From the NCBI GenBank assembly GCA_938005465.1, contig CALLNU010000013.1, positions 1-61,948 on the forward strand: a stretch of DNA of 61,948 nucleotides, given 5' to 3'. The stretch comes from an uncultured Collinsella sp. Lineage in GTDB: Bacteria; Actinomycetota; Coriobacteriia; Coriobacteriales; Coriobacteriaceae. The translations under genes and the position numbers were made by a program. The notes beneath the pieces are model-generated. The model saw only the letters and a list, made by a program, of their open reading frames with translations, had not been told where the DNA came from and ran no database searches. This document shows, piece after piece, positions 25,935 to 33,693 of this stretch. Numbering within the stretch: position 1 is the first letter of the stretch; every line of letters begins with the position of its first letter.

Positions 25935-26582
25935 ATGGGTTTCATCAATTTTATCGCCGAGCTGCTCAAAGACCCGCGCACCGCGATTGCCAGCTGGATC
26001 GCCGCCGGCCCGCTTATGGCCTACGGCTGCGTGTTCCTGATTATCTTTATCGAGACAGGCGTGGTGTTCTTCCCGTTTCTCCCTGGCGATTCGCTGCTGT
26101 TTGCTTCGGGCTTCTTTGCCCACAACGGTGGCTTTAACATCGTGGCCCTGCTGGCCACCGCATGGGCCGCAGCCATCCTGGGCGATCAGTGCAACTTTAT
26201 GATCGGCCACTTCTTTGGCCGCAAGATCATCGCCTCGGGCAAGGTAAAGGCCATGACGCCCGAGCGCATCAAAAAGTCCGAGGACTTCTTGGATAAGTGG
26301 GGCCACCTGGCCATCTTCCTGGGCCGCTTCTTTCCGTTTATCCGCACCTTTGTGCCCTTTATCGCCGGCATGGGTGGCATGCACTGGCGCAACTTCGTTG
26401 TCTTTAACGTGCTGGGCGGCATTACCTGGTCGACGGTCTTTACGCTGCTGGGCTACTTCTTTGGCGGCATTCCCTTTGTGCAGGAGCACTTTGAGCTGCT
26501 GATTATCGGCATTGTCGCCGTGTCGATCATCCCGACCGTGGTCGGCTTGGTTAAGGCTAAGCTGGGCAAAAAGAACGCATAG
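25935..26582 (+). CDS. DedA-family membrane protein
   Basis: 215-residue membrane protein with about five hydrophobic segments. The family signature is clear: FIETGVVFFPFLPGDSLLFASGF (about 34-56) and FLGRFFPFIRTFVPFIAGMGGMHWRNF, with the conserved acidic and Arg residues. DedA proteins act in phospholipid (undecaprenyl-phosphate or phosphatidylethanolamine) recycling and membrane homeostasis. ATG 25935 follows GAGAGG. It has its own terminator (26613), so it is probably monocistronic. Confidence 0.92.
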   Translation: MGFINFIAELLKDPRTAIASWIAAGPLMAYGCVFLIIFIETGVVFFPFLPGDSLLFASGFFAHNGGFNIVALLATAWAAAILGDQCNFMIGHFFGRKIIASGKVKAMTPERIKKSEDFLDKWGHLAIFLGRFFPFIRTFVPFIAGMGGMHWRNFVVFNVLGGITWSTVFTLLGYFFGGIPFVQEHFELLIIGIVAVSIIPTVVGLVKAKLGKKNA

Positions 26583-26612
26583 CTCGAGCCGGCGCACAAA
26601 TCGTGTCGTTGA

Positions 26613-26644
26613 GGCCCGTCACCGTTTACGGTGGCGGGCCTTTA
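26613..26644 (+). terminator. Intrinsic terminator of the DedA-type gene
   Basis: GGCCCGTCACCG / CGGTGGCGGGCC arms with a TTTA loop, followed by TTTAT. Confidence 0.8.
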
Positions 26645-26724
26645 TGCTTCGGGCAAATGAAAATACTTTACTTAGTTAAAGAAAAGCGTTTTATCAGACG
26701 CGTACGGGGAGTACAATCTCCTGC

Positions 26725-26874
26725 ATGCGAATCGACGTGCCATCGGCTTTGATGCCGTTCGCGTGTCCCGTCCGGCTCTACGCTCCGGGCGTGCGACGTT
26801 GCGACGCGGTCGGCCTCGGTCCTTGCGTGCGAGTTCGCGAGTATGCAACTGTGTATGTAAGGAGCGACATATGA
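26725..26874 (+). CDS. Possible 49-codon leader ORF overlapping ilvE
   Basis: ATG 26725 to TGA 26872-26874, where the stop overlaps the ilvE start (ATATGA). It is rich in Val (8 of 49) and Arg but has no run of Ile, Leu or Val codons, so classic attenuation is not evident. Translational coupling to ilvE is possible. The ORF may equally be chance in GC-rich DNA. Confidence 0.25.
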   Translation: MRIDVPSALMPFACPVRLYAPGVRRCDAVGLGPCVRVREYATVYVRSDI

Positions 26875-27923
26875 CTGTCGAGAAGAAGGATATCGATTGG
26901 GGTAGCCTTGGCTTTGGCTACATGAAGACCGATTACAGCTACGAGGCTCATTGGAAGGATGGCGAGTGGGACGAGGGCGGCCTGACCACCGACCACACCC
27001 TGCATGTCTCCGAGTGCGGCGGCATCTTCCATTACTGCCAGGAGGTCTTTGAGGGCCTGAAGGCTTACACCGCCGAGGACGGCAGCATCGTCTGCTTCCG
27101 TCCCGACATGAACGCCGAGCGTATGTATAACTCTGCCCAGCGCCTCGAGATGCCCCCGTTCCCCAAGGACAAGTTCGTCGAGGCTGTCAAGCAGGTCGTT
27201 TCTGCAAACGCCGCCTGGGTTCCGCCCTTCGGTTCCGGTGCGACCCTGTACGTGCGTCCGTTTATGATCGGCTCCGGTGACGTGATTGGCGTGGCTCCCG
27301 CTCCTGAGTACACGTTCCGCATTCTCGTGACCCCGGTCGGTCCGTACTTTAAGGGTGGCCTTAAGCCCGTTAAGCTGCGCGTTTCCGAGTACGACCGTGC
27401 CGCACCGCACGGCACCGGCAATATCAAGGCCGGCCTGAACTACGCCATGTCCCTCAAGCCCACGATGGAGGCCCATCGCGAGGGCTATGCCGAGAACCTG
27501 TATCTCGACTCCGAGTCCCGCACCTATGTCGAGGAGACCGGCGGCGCCAACGTCCTGTTCGTGAAGGAGGACGGTACGCTCGTCGTTCCGCAGTCGCACA
27601 CCGACTCCATCCTGCCTTCCATCACCCGTCGTTCGCTCGTTCAGGTTGCTCAGGACCTGGGTATGACCGTCGATCAGCGCCCCGTCGAGTGGGCCGAGGT
27701 CAAGGCCGGTACCTTTGTCGAGTGCGGCCTGTGCGGCACCGCTGCCGTCATCTCCCCGGTTGGCGAGATCGACAACAAGGTTTACGGCGCCGACGAGACC
27801 GTGACCTTCCCGGCTGGCTACACCGAGATCGGCCCTGTGATGAAGAAGCTCCGCGAGACCCTGACTGGCATCCAGTCCGGTGCTGTCGAGGATAAGCACA
27901 ACTGGGTTTACACCGTCGCGTAA
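26871..27923 (+). CDS. ilvE: Branched-chain amino-acid aminotransferase
   Basis: 350-residue PLP-dependent class IV aminotransferase that interconverts Leu, Ile and Val with their 2-oxoacids. HYCQEVFEGLKAY (about 45-57), RPDMNAERM, VRPFMIGS and GNIKAGLNYAMSL are present, with Lys186 as the PLP lysine. EETGGANVLFVKEDG and the C-terminal CGLCGTAAVISPVGEI fit the eukaryote/actinobacterial-type branch. AAGGAGCGAC precedes ATG 26871. Neighbouring ilv or leu genes are absent, so it works with enzymes encoded elsewhere. A large inverted-repeat element follows. Confidence 0.96.
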   Translation: MTVEKKDIDWGSLGFGYMKTDYSYEAHWKDGEWDEGGLTTDHTLHVSECGGIFHYCQEVFEGLKAYTAEDGSIVCFRPDMNAERMYNSAQRLEMPPFPKDKFVEAVKQVVSANAAWVPPFGSGATLYVRPFMIGSGDVIGVAPAPEYTFRILVTPVGPYFKGGLKPVKLRVSEYDRAAPHGTGNIKAGLNYAMSLKPTMEAHREGYAENLYLDSESRTYVEETGGANVLFVKEDGTLVVPQSHTDSILPSITRRSLVQVAQDLGMTVDQRPVEWAEVKAGTFVECGLCGTAAVISPVGEIDNKVYGADETVTFPAGYTEIGPVMKKLRETLTGIQSGAVEDKHNWVYTVA

Positions 27924-27939
27924 GCTGTCTTAGCTGTCC

Positions 27940-28064
27940 GGCCCGAGGGCAACCTACCTTTCCGGCGCGTCCTCGGACATGAAAGAACCTCCACTGCGCA
28001 CTTCGTGCGGCGGAGGTTCTTTCGTCCTGCGGAGTGCGCCGGAAAGGTAGGTTGCCCTCGGGCC
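27940..28064. repeat. 125-bp element with perfect 29-bp inverted arms
   Basis: Arms 27940-27968 and 28036-28064 are exact reverse complements (outer GGCCCGAGGGCAACC). Inside, 12-bp linkers flank a second hairpin, GAAAGAACCTCC (27981-27992) / GGAGGTTCTTTC (28012-28023), whose tip has a TTCG loop. Architecture and arm length match the element at 38642-38771, though the arm sequence differs. Confidence 0.88.
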
Positions 28065-28117
28065 TGCGTTACCTCGGAGCTGCCGTTACGGGCAATATAG
28101 ATCTGAATAAAGATGGT

Positions 28118-28146
28118 GCGCGGCCTTTTGGGCCGCGCTTTTGTTT
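28118..28146 (+). terminator. Intrinsic terminator
   Basis: GCGCGGCC / GGCCGCGC with a 5-nt loop, then TTTTGTTT. It probably ends ilvE transcripts that pass the hairpin element. Confidence 0.8.
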
Positions 28147-28170
28147 GCTTCGCGCCATGTGGGGGTGGTG

Positions 28171-28381
28171 GCGACGTGCATTTTTGCGAGTATTCTGCAA
28201 TCGAAGGCCCCTGCATACCGACCTCGGGCAAAAAATCGGGATTTCTCGATGTTTTCTACGGATGATGGGCGGGGTTATGGGCTTATAGCGTTTGATTTGC
28301 AGGGATATTCGCGGTCTTTGGCACTTATCGTGGCGCCCGAAGCTCTTGGTTATGTTGAATACTCCTAAAAATGCACGGCGC
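28171..28381. repeat. 211-bp element with 25-bp terminal inverted repeats
   Basis: Left end 28171-28195 (GCGACGTGCATTTTT, then GAGTATTC) and right end 28357-28381 match in 22 of 25 positions as inverted repeats. The left end recurs at 51871-51900 in the other orientation. The interior has no convincing ORF. Confidence 0.6.
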
Positions 28382-28407
28382 TTAGAGGGGGACCTTCGCG
28401 AAAAAGG

Positions 28408-28446
28408 AAACCGCCCCGTCGAAGTATGCATTCGACGGGGCGGTTT
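28408..28446 (-). terminator. Terminator of the LemA-type gene
   Basis: Perfect 16-bp arms AAACCGCCCCGTCGAA / TTCGACGGGGCGGTTT with a 7-nt loop. On the minus strand it is followed by CCTTTTT. Confidence 0.8.
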
Positions 28447-28482
28447 ATGCATTTGGCCGATTAAGGATGCGCTGCCAAACTA

Positions 28483-29034
28483 CTAGAACTTGACGGTCGG
28501 GGCCTGGCGGGCTGCTTCGGCGGCCTCGAAGCCCTGGCGCTCCTTAAACTGGAAGATGCCGGCAAAGATGACAGCCGGGAACGTTTGAATGGCGTTGTTG
28601 TAGCTGAGCACGCAGTCGTTGTAGCTCTGGCGTGCATAGCTAATCTTGTTCTCGGTATCCTCGAGCGATGCCTGCAGCTGCGTAAAGTTGGTGTTTGCCT
28701 TAAGATCGGGATAGGCCTCGGCTACGGCGAAGAGCTGGCGCAGCGCACCGGTCAGCACGTTGTCGGCTTCCATCTTGGCTTCGGGCGTGGTGGCCTTGAC
28801 GGCGGTGTTACGCGCGCTGATCACGGCGGAGAGCGTCTCCTGCTCGTGCTTGGCGTAGCCCTTGACGGTCTCGACCAGGTTGGGGATCAGGTCGTTGCGA
28901 CGCTGCAGCTGCGTATCGATGTTCTGCCAGGCGTTATCGATGCGGTTACGCTTGGTGACCATGTTGTTGTAGATGCCGGCGATGGCGCAGGCAATCACAA
29001 TGACAACAACGATGCCGATGATGACGGGAAGCAT
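28483..29034 (-). CDS. LemA-family membrane protein
   Basis: 183 residues with an N-terminal membrane anchor (residues 3-21, PVIIGIVVVIVIACAIAGIY) and a helical-bundle domain. NRIDNAWQNIDTQLQRRNDLIPNLVETVKGY and the later YNNAIQTFPAVIFAGIF are the LemA hallmarks. The domain is predicted to face outward with the N-terminus inside. Function in bacteria is not established. ATG 29034 follows GGAGA. It is divergent from the TetR-type gene, whose product may regulate it. Confidence 0.93.
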   Translation of the reverse strand: MLPVIIGIVVVIVIACAIAGIYNNMVTKRNRIDNAWQNIDTQLQRRNDLIPNLVETVKGYAKHEQETLSAVISARNTAVKATTPEAKMEADNVLTGALRQLFAVAEAYPDLKANTNFTQLQASLEDTENKISYARQSYNDCVLSYNNAIQTFPAVIFAGIFQFKERQGFEAAEAARQAPTVKF

Positions 29035-29233
29035 GATGTCTCCGTTTCGAATGGCCGCGGCGGCATGCGCCAGCTGCCGTTGGTATAACGCTACTAGTAT
29101 ACCCGCAACGTTTTGCCGTGCCGAACTTTCCGGTAAGCGTTGTGTTTTCGTCGGGGTCGGCACCGGGGCAAAGCGCGCGAGGTACAGGTGTAAGATATGC
29201 GACAGATTGACGAGTGTTGTCTTTGCCCTGAGG

Positions 29234-29830
29234 ATGGCGATACCAGTGGACCTTCGCATCAAGAAAACCTACCGCGCCCTGTTCGATGCCTTTACCGAGC
29301 TTCTCGAGGAGCATCGTTTTGAGGACCTGACGGTTGCCATGCTGTGCGACCGCGCCATGATTCGCCGCACGACGTTCTACAAGCACTTTCGCGACAAGAA
29401 CGATTACTTTGCCTTTTATATCGATGAGCTCATGTCGGGCTTGCCGCAAAAACAGCCCGATGAGGCCGGCGCGGTGTCTGCCGAGGACGTACGCGCGCTT
29501 CGACACGCGATTTTGAACGATGCCATGGATTTGATTCTGACGCACGAGCGGCTCATGGATAACATTTTGGCAAGCAGCATGTCGGGTATGTTGACCAACG
29601 TTATTTGCGACCGCATTGCCCGCTCCATCCGCGAGCGTGTGATGAACGTGCTTGCCGAGGATGCCCTGGCCCCCGTGTCACTCGAGACGACGTCTGAGTT
29701 TATCGCCGGTGGCATTATTCGGTTGTTCACAAATTGGTGGGAATCGGGCCACGATCTTGAGCGTCGACCCGAGATGGCCGACGTGGTCGATGCACTGTTT
29801 GAGCGGACCATGACGCCGGTGAATCACTAA
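29234..29830 (+). CDS. TetR-family transcriptional regulator
   Basis: 198 residues. The N-terminal helix-turn-helix reads TYRALFDAFTELLEEHRFEDLTVAMLCDRAMIRRTTFYKHFRDKNDYF (about 12-59). The remainder is the helical ligand domain with a C-terminal segment like TetR_C_7/dhaS-type regulators. ATG 29234 is used; GTG 29246 is possible. The gene is divergent from the LemA-type gene with a 199-bp shared upstream region, and its stop lies 2 bp from the convergent tRNA-Ser gene. The ligand and targets are unknown. Confidence 0.9.
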   Translation: MAIPVDLRIKKTYRALFDAFTELLEEHRFEDLTVAMLCDRAMIRRTTFYKHFRDKNDYFAFYIDELMSGLPQKQPDEAGAVSAEDVRALRHAILNDAMDLILTHERLMDNILASSMSGMLTNVICDRIARSIRERVMNVLAEDALAPVSLETTSEFIAGGIIRLFTNWWESGHDLERRPEMADVVDALFERTMTPVNH

Positions 29831-29832
29831 GG

Positions 29833-29922
29833 TGGCGGAGAGAGGGGGATTCGAACCCCCGGAACGCTCTCGCGCTCAACGGTTTTCAAGACCGCCGCAT
29901 TCAACCGCTCTGCCATCTCTCC
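29833..29922 (-). tRNA. tRNA-Ser (anticodon UGA)
   Basis: 90-nt class II tRNA. Acceptor GGAGAGA pairs with TCTCTCC, discriminator G, and CCA is encoded (29833-29835). The anticodon loop reads CTTGAAA, giving UGA (codon UCA). A long variable arm (GCGCGAGAGCG region) and the T-loop GTTCGAATC are present. It ends 2 bp from the convergent TetR-type gene and lies 51 bp upstream of the tadA fusion on the opposite strand. Confidence 0.97.
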
Positions 29923-29973
29923 GTGAGTCGTAATGATAGCATCGTTTTGAATTTGCAACAGGGAAGGCGAACG

Positions 29974-31755
29974 ATGACGATCACCGAAATCGACGAGAAG
30001 TTCATGCGCGAGGCGCTGGCGGAGGCGCGCGACGCCGCTGCGGTGGGCGAGGTGCCCATCGGAGCCGTAGTAGTGCGCTCGGGCGAGGTTGTCGCGAGGG
30101 CGCATAATCGCCGCGAGCTCGACCAAGACCCTTCGGCTCATGCCGAGTTTTCGGCCCTGTGTGCCGCCGCTCAGGCGCTTGGACGCTGGCGTCTTTCCGA
30201 TTGCACGGTCTACGTAACGCTCGAACCCTGCTGTATGTGCGCGGGGCTTATGGTTAACGCGCGTGTGGGGCGTTGCGTGTATGGCGCGGCCGATGCCAAG
30301 GCGGGCGCGCTGGGCTCGCTGTGTGACCTCAATGCCGATTCGCGCCTGAACCATCGGTTTAACGTAGATGCCGGCGTGCTGGCGGATGAGTGTCGTGAGG
30401 TGTTGAGCGACTATTTTAGTGGGCTGCGTGGCACCGATGGTGCTGGCTGCGGTTGTGGGGCCGATCTTGAGGCGCACGCCGCTCATGCCGAGGCACTCGC
30501 GTGTGCCGAAGATATTGCCGTTGAGGCGGCCGACTTTGGCCCCGTGCAGCGGCGGCCCCGCCGTGTGCTGCTGGCGATCGACTCCTTTAAGGGCAGCGTT
30601 TCGAGTGCGCAGGCGGAGGCGGCGGTTGCCGAAGGCGTGCGCCGCGTTTGGCCCGATGCCGAGGTGTGCACATTGCCGCTGGCGGATGGCGGCGAGGGGA
30701 CGCTCGGTGCCGTTGCCGCGTGCGGCGGTGAGATTGTGACCTGCGAGGTGGCAGGTCCCTTGGGCGACCGCGTGTCTGCCCGGATGCTGGTGGACGACGA
30801 GCGCGACTCGGCTGTAATTGAGATGGCCGAGGCGGCGGGTATTGGGTATTCACCCTGCACGGAATCGGCGGCGCTTGCGGCTTCGACCTATGGCGTGGGC
30901 GAGCTGATGCTCCGTGCGGTTCGCGCCGGGGCAAAGACTATCTATATTGGTCTGGGCGGCAGTGCCACCAACGACGGTGGCGCCGGCATGCTGCATACCC
31001 TGGGCGCGCGTGTGGTCGATGATCAGGGATGCGATGTCGCCCCCGGTCTTGCCGGCCTTGAGCAGGTGGCGAGCGTTGATTTGGCGCCAGCTCTGCAGGC
31101 TTTGGATGATGCTCGTATCGTTGTGCTCTCCGATGTCGAGAATCCGCTCGTGGGGCGTCGAGGCGCACTGGCGGTGTTTGGCGGGCAGAAGGGCCTGCCG
31201 GCGGATGATGTCGAGGTGCTGCGCAGATACGACGGCTGGATGGTCGGCTACGGTCGCCTGCTCGATGCGGCAACTTTCGAGGCGCGAGCCCAGGGGTTGT
31301 TGCGCACACCCGAGAACGCACGGACATTTGGCTCGGTGCTTGGCGTGCCCGGCGCGGGCGCTGCCGGTGGCTTGGGCGCGGCGTTGCTGGCGCTCGGCGC
31401 GGAGCTACGCTCGGGCGTGGAGACGGTGCTCGATCTGATTGGGTTTGACGAGCGCGTACGCGATGTCGACCTGGTCATTACAGGTGAGGGCAATATGGAC
31501 GAGCAATCCGCCGCCGGCAAGGCACCGGTGGGCGTGGCCCGTCGTGTGAAGCGATATGGCAAGCCGGTGATTGCTGTCGTGGGCGGTCGCGCTGACAACC
31601 TCGATGCGGTGTATGGGCAGGGCATCGACTTGGTGCTTCCGATCTGCCGCAAGCCCATGCCCCTCGACCAGGCGCTCGGTGTGCAAGAAGCCACAACCAA
31701 CCTCATCTGCGCCGGCGAGGCAGCTGCCCAAGCCTATGACCTCGCTCGCCTCTAA
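29974..31755 (+). CDS. TadA-type tRNA adenosine deaminase fused to glycerate kinase
   Basis: 593 residues with two recognisable enzymes. Residues 1-150 form a TadA-like zinc deaminase: HAE at 56-58 and PCCMC at 85-89 supply zinc ligands and catalytic Glu, and the order matches tRNA-Arg(ACG) A34 deaminases. An Ala/Cys-rich linker (about 150-196) follows. Residues 197-593 are a full-length GlxK-type glycerate 2-kinase (LLAIDSFKGSVSS, LPLADGGEGT, IGLGGSATNDGGAGML, ITGEGNMDEQS). No stop, frameshift or internal RBS-start pair separates them. GGGAAGG precedes ATG 29974. The link between the two activities is unexplained. Confidence 0.9.
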   Translation: MTITEIDEKFMREALAEARDAAAVGEVPIGAVVVRSGEVVARAHNRRELDQDPSAHAEFSALCAAAQALGRWRLSDCTVYVTLEPCCMCAGLMVNARVGRCVYGAADAKAGALGSLCDLNADSRLNHRFNVDAGVLADECREVLSDYFSGLRGTDGAGCGCGADLEAHAAHAEALACAEDIAVEAADFGPVQRRPRRVLLAIDSFKGSVSSAQAEAAVAEGVRRVWPDAEVCTLPLADGGEGTLGAVAACGGEIVTCEVAGPLGDRVSARMLVDDERDSAVIEMAEAAGIGYSPCTESAALAASTYGVGELMLRAVRAGAKTIYIGLGGSATNDGGAGMLHTLGARVVDDQGCDVAPGLAGLEQVASVDLAPALQALDDARIVVLSDVENPLVGRRGALAVFGGQKGLPADDVEVLRRYDGWMVGYGRLLDAATFEARAQGLLRTPENARTFGSVLGVPGAGAAGGLGAALLALGAELRSGVETVLDLIGFDERVRDVDLVITGEGNMDEQSAAGKAPVGVARRVKRYGKPVIAVVGGRADNLDAVYGQGIDLVLPICRKPMPLDQALGVQEATTNLICAGEAAAQAYDLARL

Positions 31756-31799
31756 AACCAATCCGAAGTTGGATGCCCTGAGCTTTGCATCGGACCGTC

Positions 31800-31961
31800 T
31801 GCCACGAAACGTGGCCATCTACTACGTTTAACCGGCCATCCTCGACCATCCCGGAATTTGCAAAAACAAAACCGCAGGTAGAAAGCTTGCCGATTTTCGA
31901 AAAAGCACGCTATGGTTGACCTCTGTGACCAAAACGTAGTAGATAGGCCCTTTTCGTGGCA
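31800..31961. repeat. 162-bp MITE-like element, copy 1
   Basis: Terminal inverted repeats 31800-31829 and 31932-31961 agree in about 27 of 30 positions; outer TGCCACGAAA, inner ATCTACTACGTTT. The interior matches copy 2 (54158-54317) when reverse-complemented, for example CTACCTGCGGTTTT. No coding capacity. Confidence 0.82.
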
Positions 31962-32042
31962 CGGCACCAGATCAGTCTATTTAGGATGGGGCTTACTTGA
32001 CTACTTTCGCCACCCTGATGCCCCTCCAGTCAAAAAGTGGTC

Positions 32043-32069
32043 AAAAAAGCCCCGTCCCAAATTAGCTAC
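32043..32069. repeat. GTCCCAAATTAGCTACC repeat copy
   Basis: AAAAAGCCCCGTCCCAAATT followed by AGCTACC. Same core as 58922-58941 and, inverted, within 19159-19195. It abuts the SRP RNA promoter. Confidence 0.6.
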
Positions 32070-32070
32070 C

Positions 32071-32099
32071 TTGCCCTGTTGGGCGGGAGCAGGTAAGAT
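32071..32099 (+). promoter_or_regulatory. Promoter of the SRP RNA gene
   Basis: TTGCCC (32071-32076), 17-bp spacer, TAAGAT (32094-32099), placing transcription start near 32106, just before the RNA. Confidence 0.65.
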
Positions 32100-32113
32100 A
32101 TACCGAGCGCCTA

Positions 32114-32216
32114 GCGCGTTCGATGGGTTCGGATGACGACATGTTCCGAATCTGGTCAGGTCCGGAAGGAAGCAGCCATAAGGAGCCTCTGTCGGGCATC
32201 CGAATCCATCGAGCGC
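32114..32216 (+). ncRNA. ffs: Signal recognition particle RNA (small bacterial type)
   Basis: The universal helix-8 core GGTCAGGTCCGGAAGGAAGC is at 32154-32173, followed by AGCC. Flanking arms GCGCGTTCGATGGGTTCGG and its pairing strand (CCGAATCCATCGAGCGC) close a rod about 100 nt long. It binds Ffh and targets membrane proteins to the translocon. A GAGCGCACGGGCGCTTTTT terminator follows directly. Confidence 0.93.
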
Positions 32217-32229
32217 ACGGGCGCTTTTT
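32212..32229 (+). terminator. Terminator of the SRP RNA
   Basis: Short stem AGCGC-ACGG-GCGCT followed by T5. It shares bases with the 3' strand of the SRP RNA. Confidence 0.65.
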
Positions 32230-32242
32230 GGTGCCGCGACAT

Positions 32243-32337
32243 GGCCCGGCCGGCGGCGAGGTATTTGGTGTCTCGCTGGTCCTCGGCTTCGCCTGCGGGA
32301 TCGCTCGACTACCAAACACCTCGCCGCCGGCCGGGCC
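32243..32337. repeat. 95-bp GC-rich inverted-repeat element
   Basis: Arms 32243-32269 and 32311-32337 agree in 26 of 27 positions; the outer 20 bp (GGCCCGGCCGGCGGCGAGGT) are perfect. The loop has small GC hairpins. It lies 14 bp after the SRP RNA terminator. The rest of 31756-32564, apart from the listed items, shows no gene. Confidence 0.8.
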
Positions 32338-32480
32338 CCGTCGTCCAAAAATCACCCGTAAAGGCGCGTTTATCTAATTTAATCTATCCCTTGCGGAATG
32401 CGGCTTGCTGGCGTTGTCTGGGCATTGATGGCTACGTGGTTCAAGAGGCGGCGGTGCTGTTGCTTGAATTTTTGCAGTTA

Positions 32481-32525
32481 AAGAGGCCCGTTTCCTTAGG
32501 TGGGGAAACGGACCTCTTTTTGTCT
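32481..32525 (+). terminator. Terminator-like hairpin
   Basis: AAAGAGGCCCGTTTCC / GGAAACGGACCTCTTT (one mismatch), then T5. The T-run is on the plus side although the nearest gene (32565) is on the minus strand. Confidence 0.65.
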
Positions 32526-32564
32526 CTGGGCTTGTGGATTGGCGAAGGTAGTATGCTCTGGCGG

Positions 32565-33596
32565 CTATTTTGAGTTCTTGAAGCGGCGTGTGGCTGTGGC
32601 GGTTATTCCGAGCCCCATGGCGGCGATTCCTGCTAGTGCGATTGCGCTTGGCGTTGTGTCGCCTGTGTTTGCCAGCTTGTCGGCGGTCGTAGTTGCTTGC
32701 TTGCCGTTGCTCGAGTTCGCCTGCTTGGTGGAGCTCGATGGAGCGTCTTTGTCGGTCGCGGGCGAGCTGGCGGGCTGTGTTGCCTCGGCCGGTTGCGCCG
32801 AGTTAGAGGGAGGCGTCGTCTCGGTCGGTTGCGTTATCTCGGGCGAGGTGGCCTTGTCTGCCGTGGCCTTTGCCTCTTCGTATGCCTTGCAGGCGTCGTC
32901 ATAGGCCGCTTGCGCCTTTTCCAAATCGCCGAGGAGCGCATTTCGCTTGGCTATGTCCTCGTCGATGTGGGCTTTAGCTTCCTTTGCCTCACTTTCGAAA
33001 TACTGAACCTGTTTTTCCTGGCTTTCGAGCCGGCGTTGGTAGCGGTGAAGATCATCTTCACAAGATTCTTCTCGCCTTTCTGCCGTCATGATCTCCATGC
33101 GCAACTGCTTAATATGCTCCTTAATAGCTGTGCTGGGCTCCTCGCCGCCGAGTGCTTCAAGTGCCTTATCTAATTCTGCCTGAAGCTCGCTTACCCGGTT
33201 GTGGGCCTCGTCGTATTTGGCTTGGGCTGCATCGACGTTCGCTTGCATGGCGGGAAGGGGTACCCTCCATTTGGCGGCTTCCGCCACCACCATGTCGTAG
33301 AGTTCTTGAAATGCGGCAATGTCATCATCGATTTCCGCAAGTTTCTCGGGACTTGCGGCGTCTTTTGCGGCTTCGAGGTTTTTGAGCGCTTCCTGCATGG
33401 CTGCATACGCTTTATCTTTTTCGGTGGTCGCGGTTTCGCTCGAGTTCGCGGTCGCTGTCTGCAAGGCAGCTGCATCGATGGGGGAGCTGGTTTCTGCCGC
33501 GATCGCCGTTACGGGGGCGATTCCCGCGGCAAGTGCCAGGGAAAGGGCGATGCCCATGGTTGCTCGTCTTGCTCTTCTTGCGAGAATGTCGTTCAT
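32565..33596 (-). CDS. Coiled-coil surface protein with LPXTG-like sorting signal
   Basis: 343 residues. A signal peptide (residues 1-34, ending AIAAETS) is followed by long helical heptad-like stretches (about 55-245, Glu/Lys/Ala-rich), a Pro/Thr/Ser-rich wall-spanning region (about 250-305), the sortase motif LANTG, a hydrophobic span and a basic tail RRFKNSK. Sortase should attach it to peptidoglycan. LANTG rather than LPXTG suggests a variant motif common in actinobacteria. ATG 33596 follows GAGGTG. No enzymatic domain is seen; adhesion or a structural role is inference. Confidence 0.85.
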   Translation of the reverse strand: MNDILARRARRATMGIALSLALAAGIAPVTAIAAETSSPIDAAALQTATANSSETATTEKDKAYAAMQEALKNLEAAKDAASPEKLAEIDDDIAAFQELYDMVVAEAAKWRVPLPAMQANVDAAQAKYDEAHNRVSELQAELDKALEALGGEEPSTAIKEHIKQLRMEIMTAERREESCEDDLHRYQRRLESQEKQVQYFESEAKEAKAHIDEDIAKRNALLGDLEKAQAAYDDACKAYEEAKATADKATSPEITQPTETTPPSNSAQPAEATQPASSPATDKDAPSSSTKQANSSNGKQATTTADKLANTGDTTPSAIALAGIAAMGLGITATATRRFKNSK

Positions 33597-33693
33597 CTCG
33601 GCACCTCATTTCAAGGGTCGGCGACTAACTTGGTAGCACTAATGTAAATATACCATGCTAGTTGACCCGACACTGGCTGGGTGTGCGCGTATG

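Noticed and set aside
28034..28288. 84-codon plus-strand ORF
   Set aside because: It spans two inverted-repeat elements and a terminator and has no RBS.
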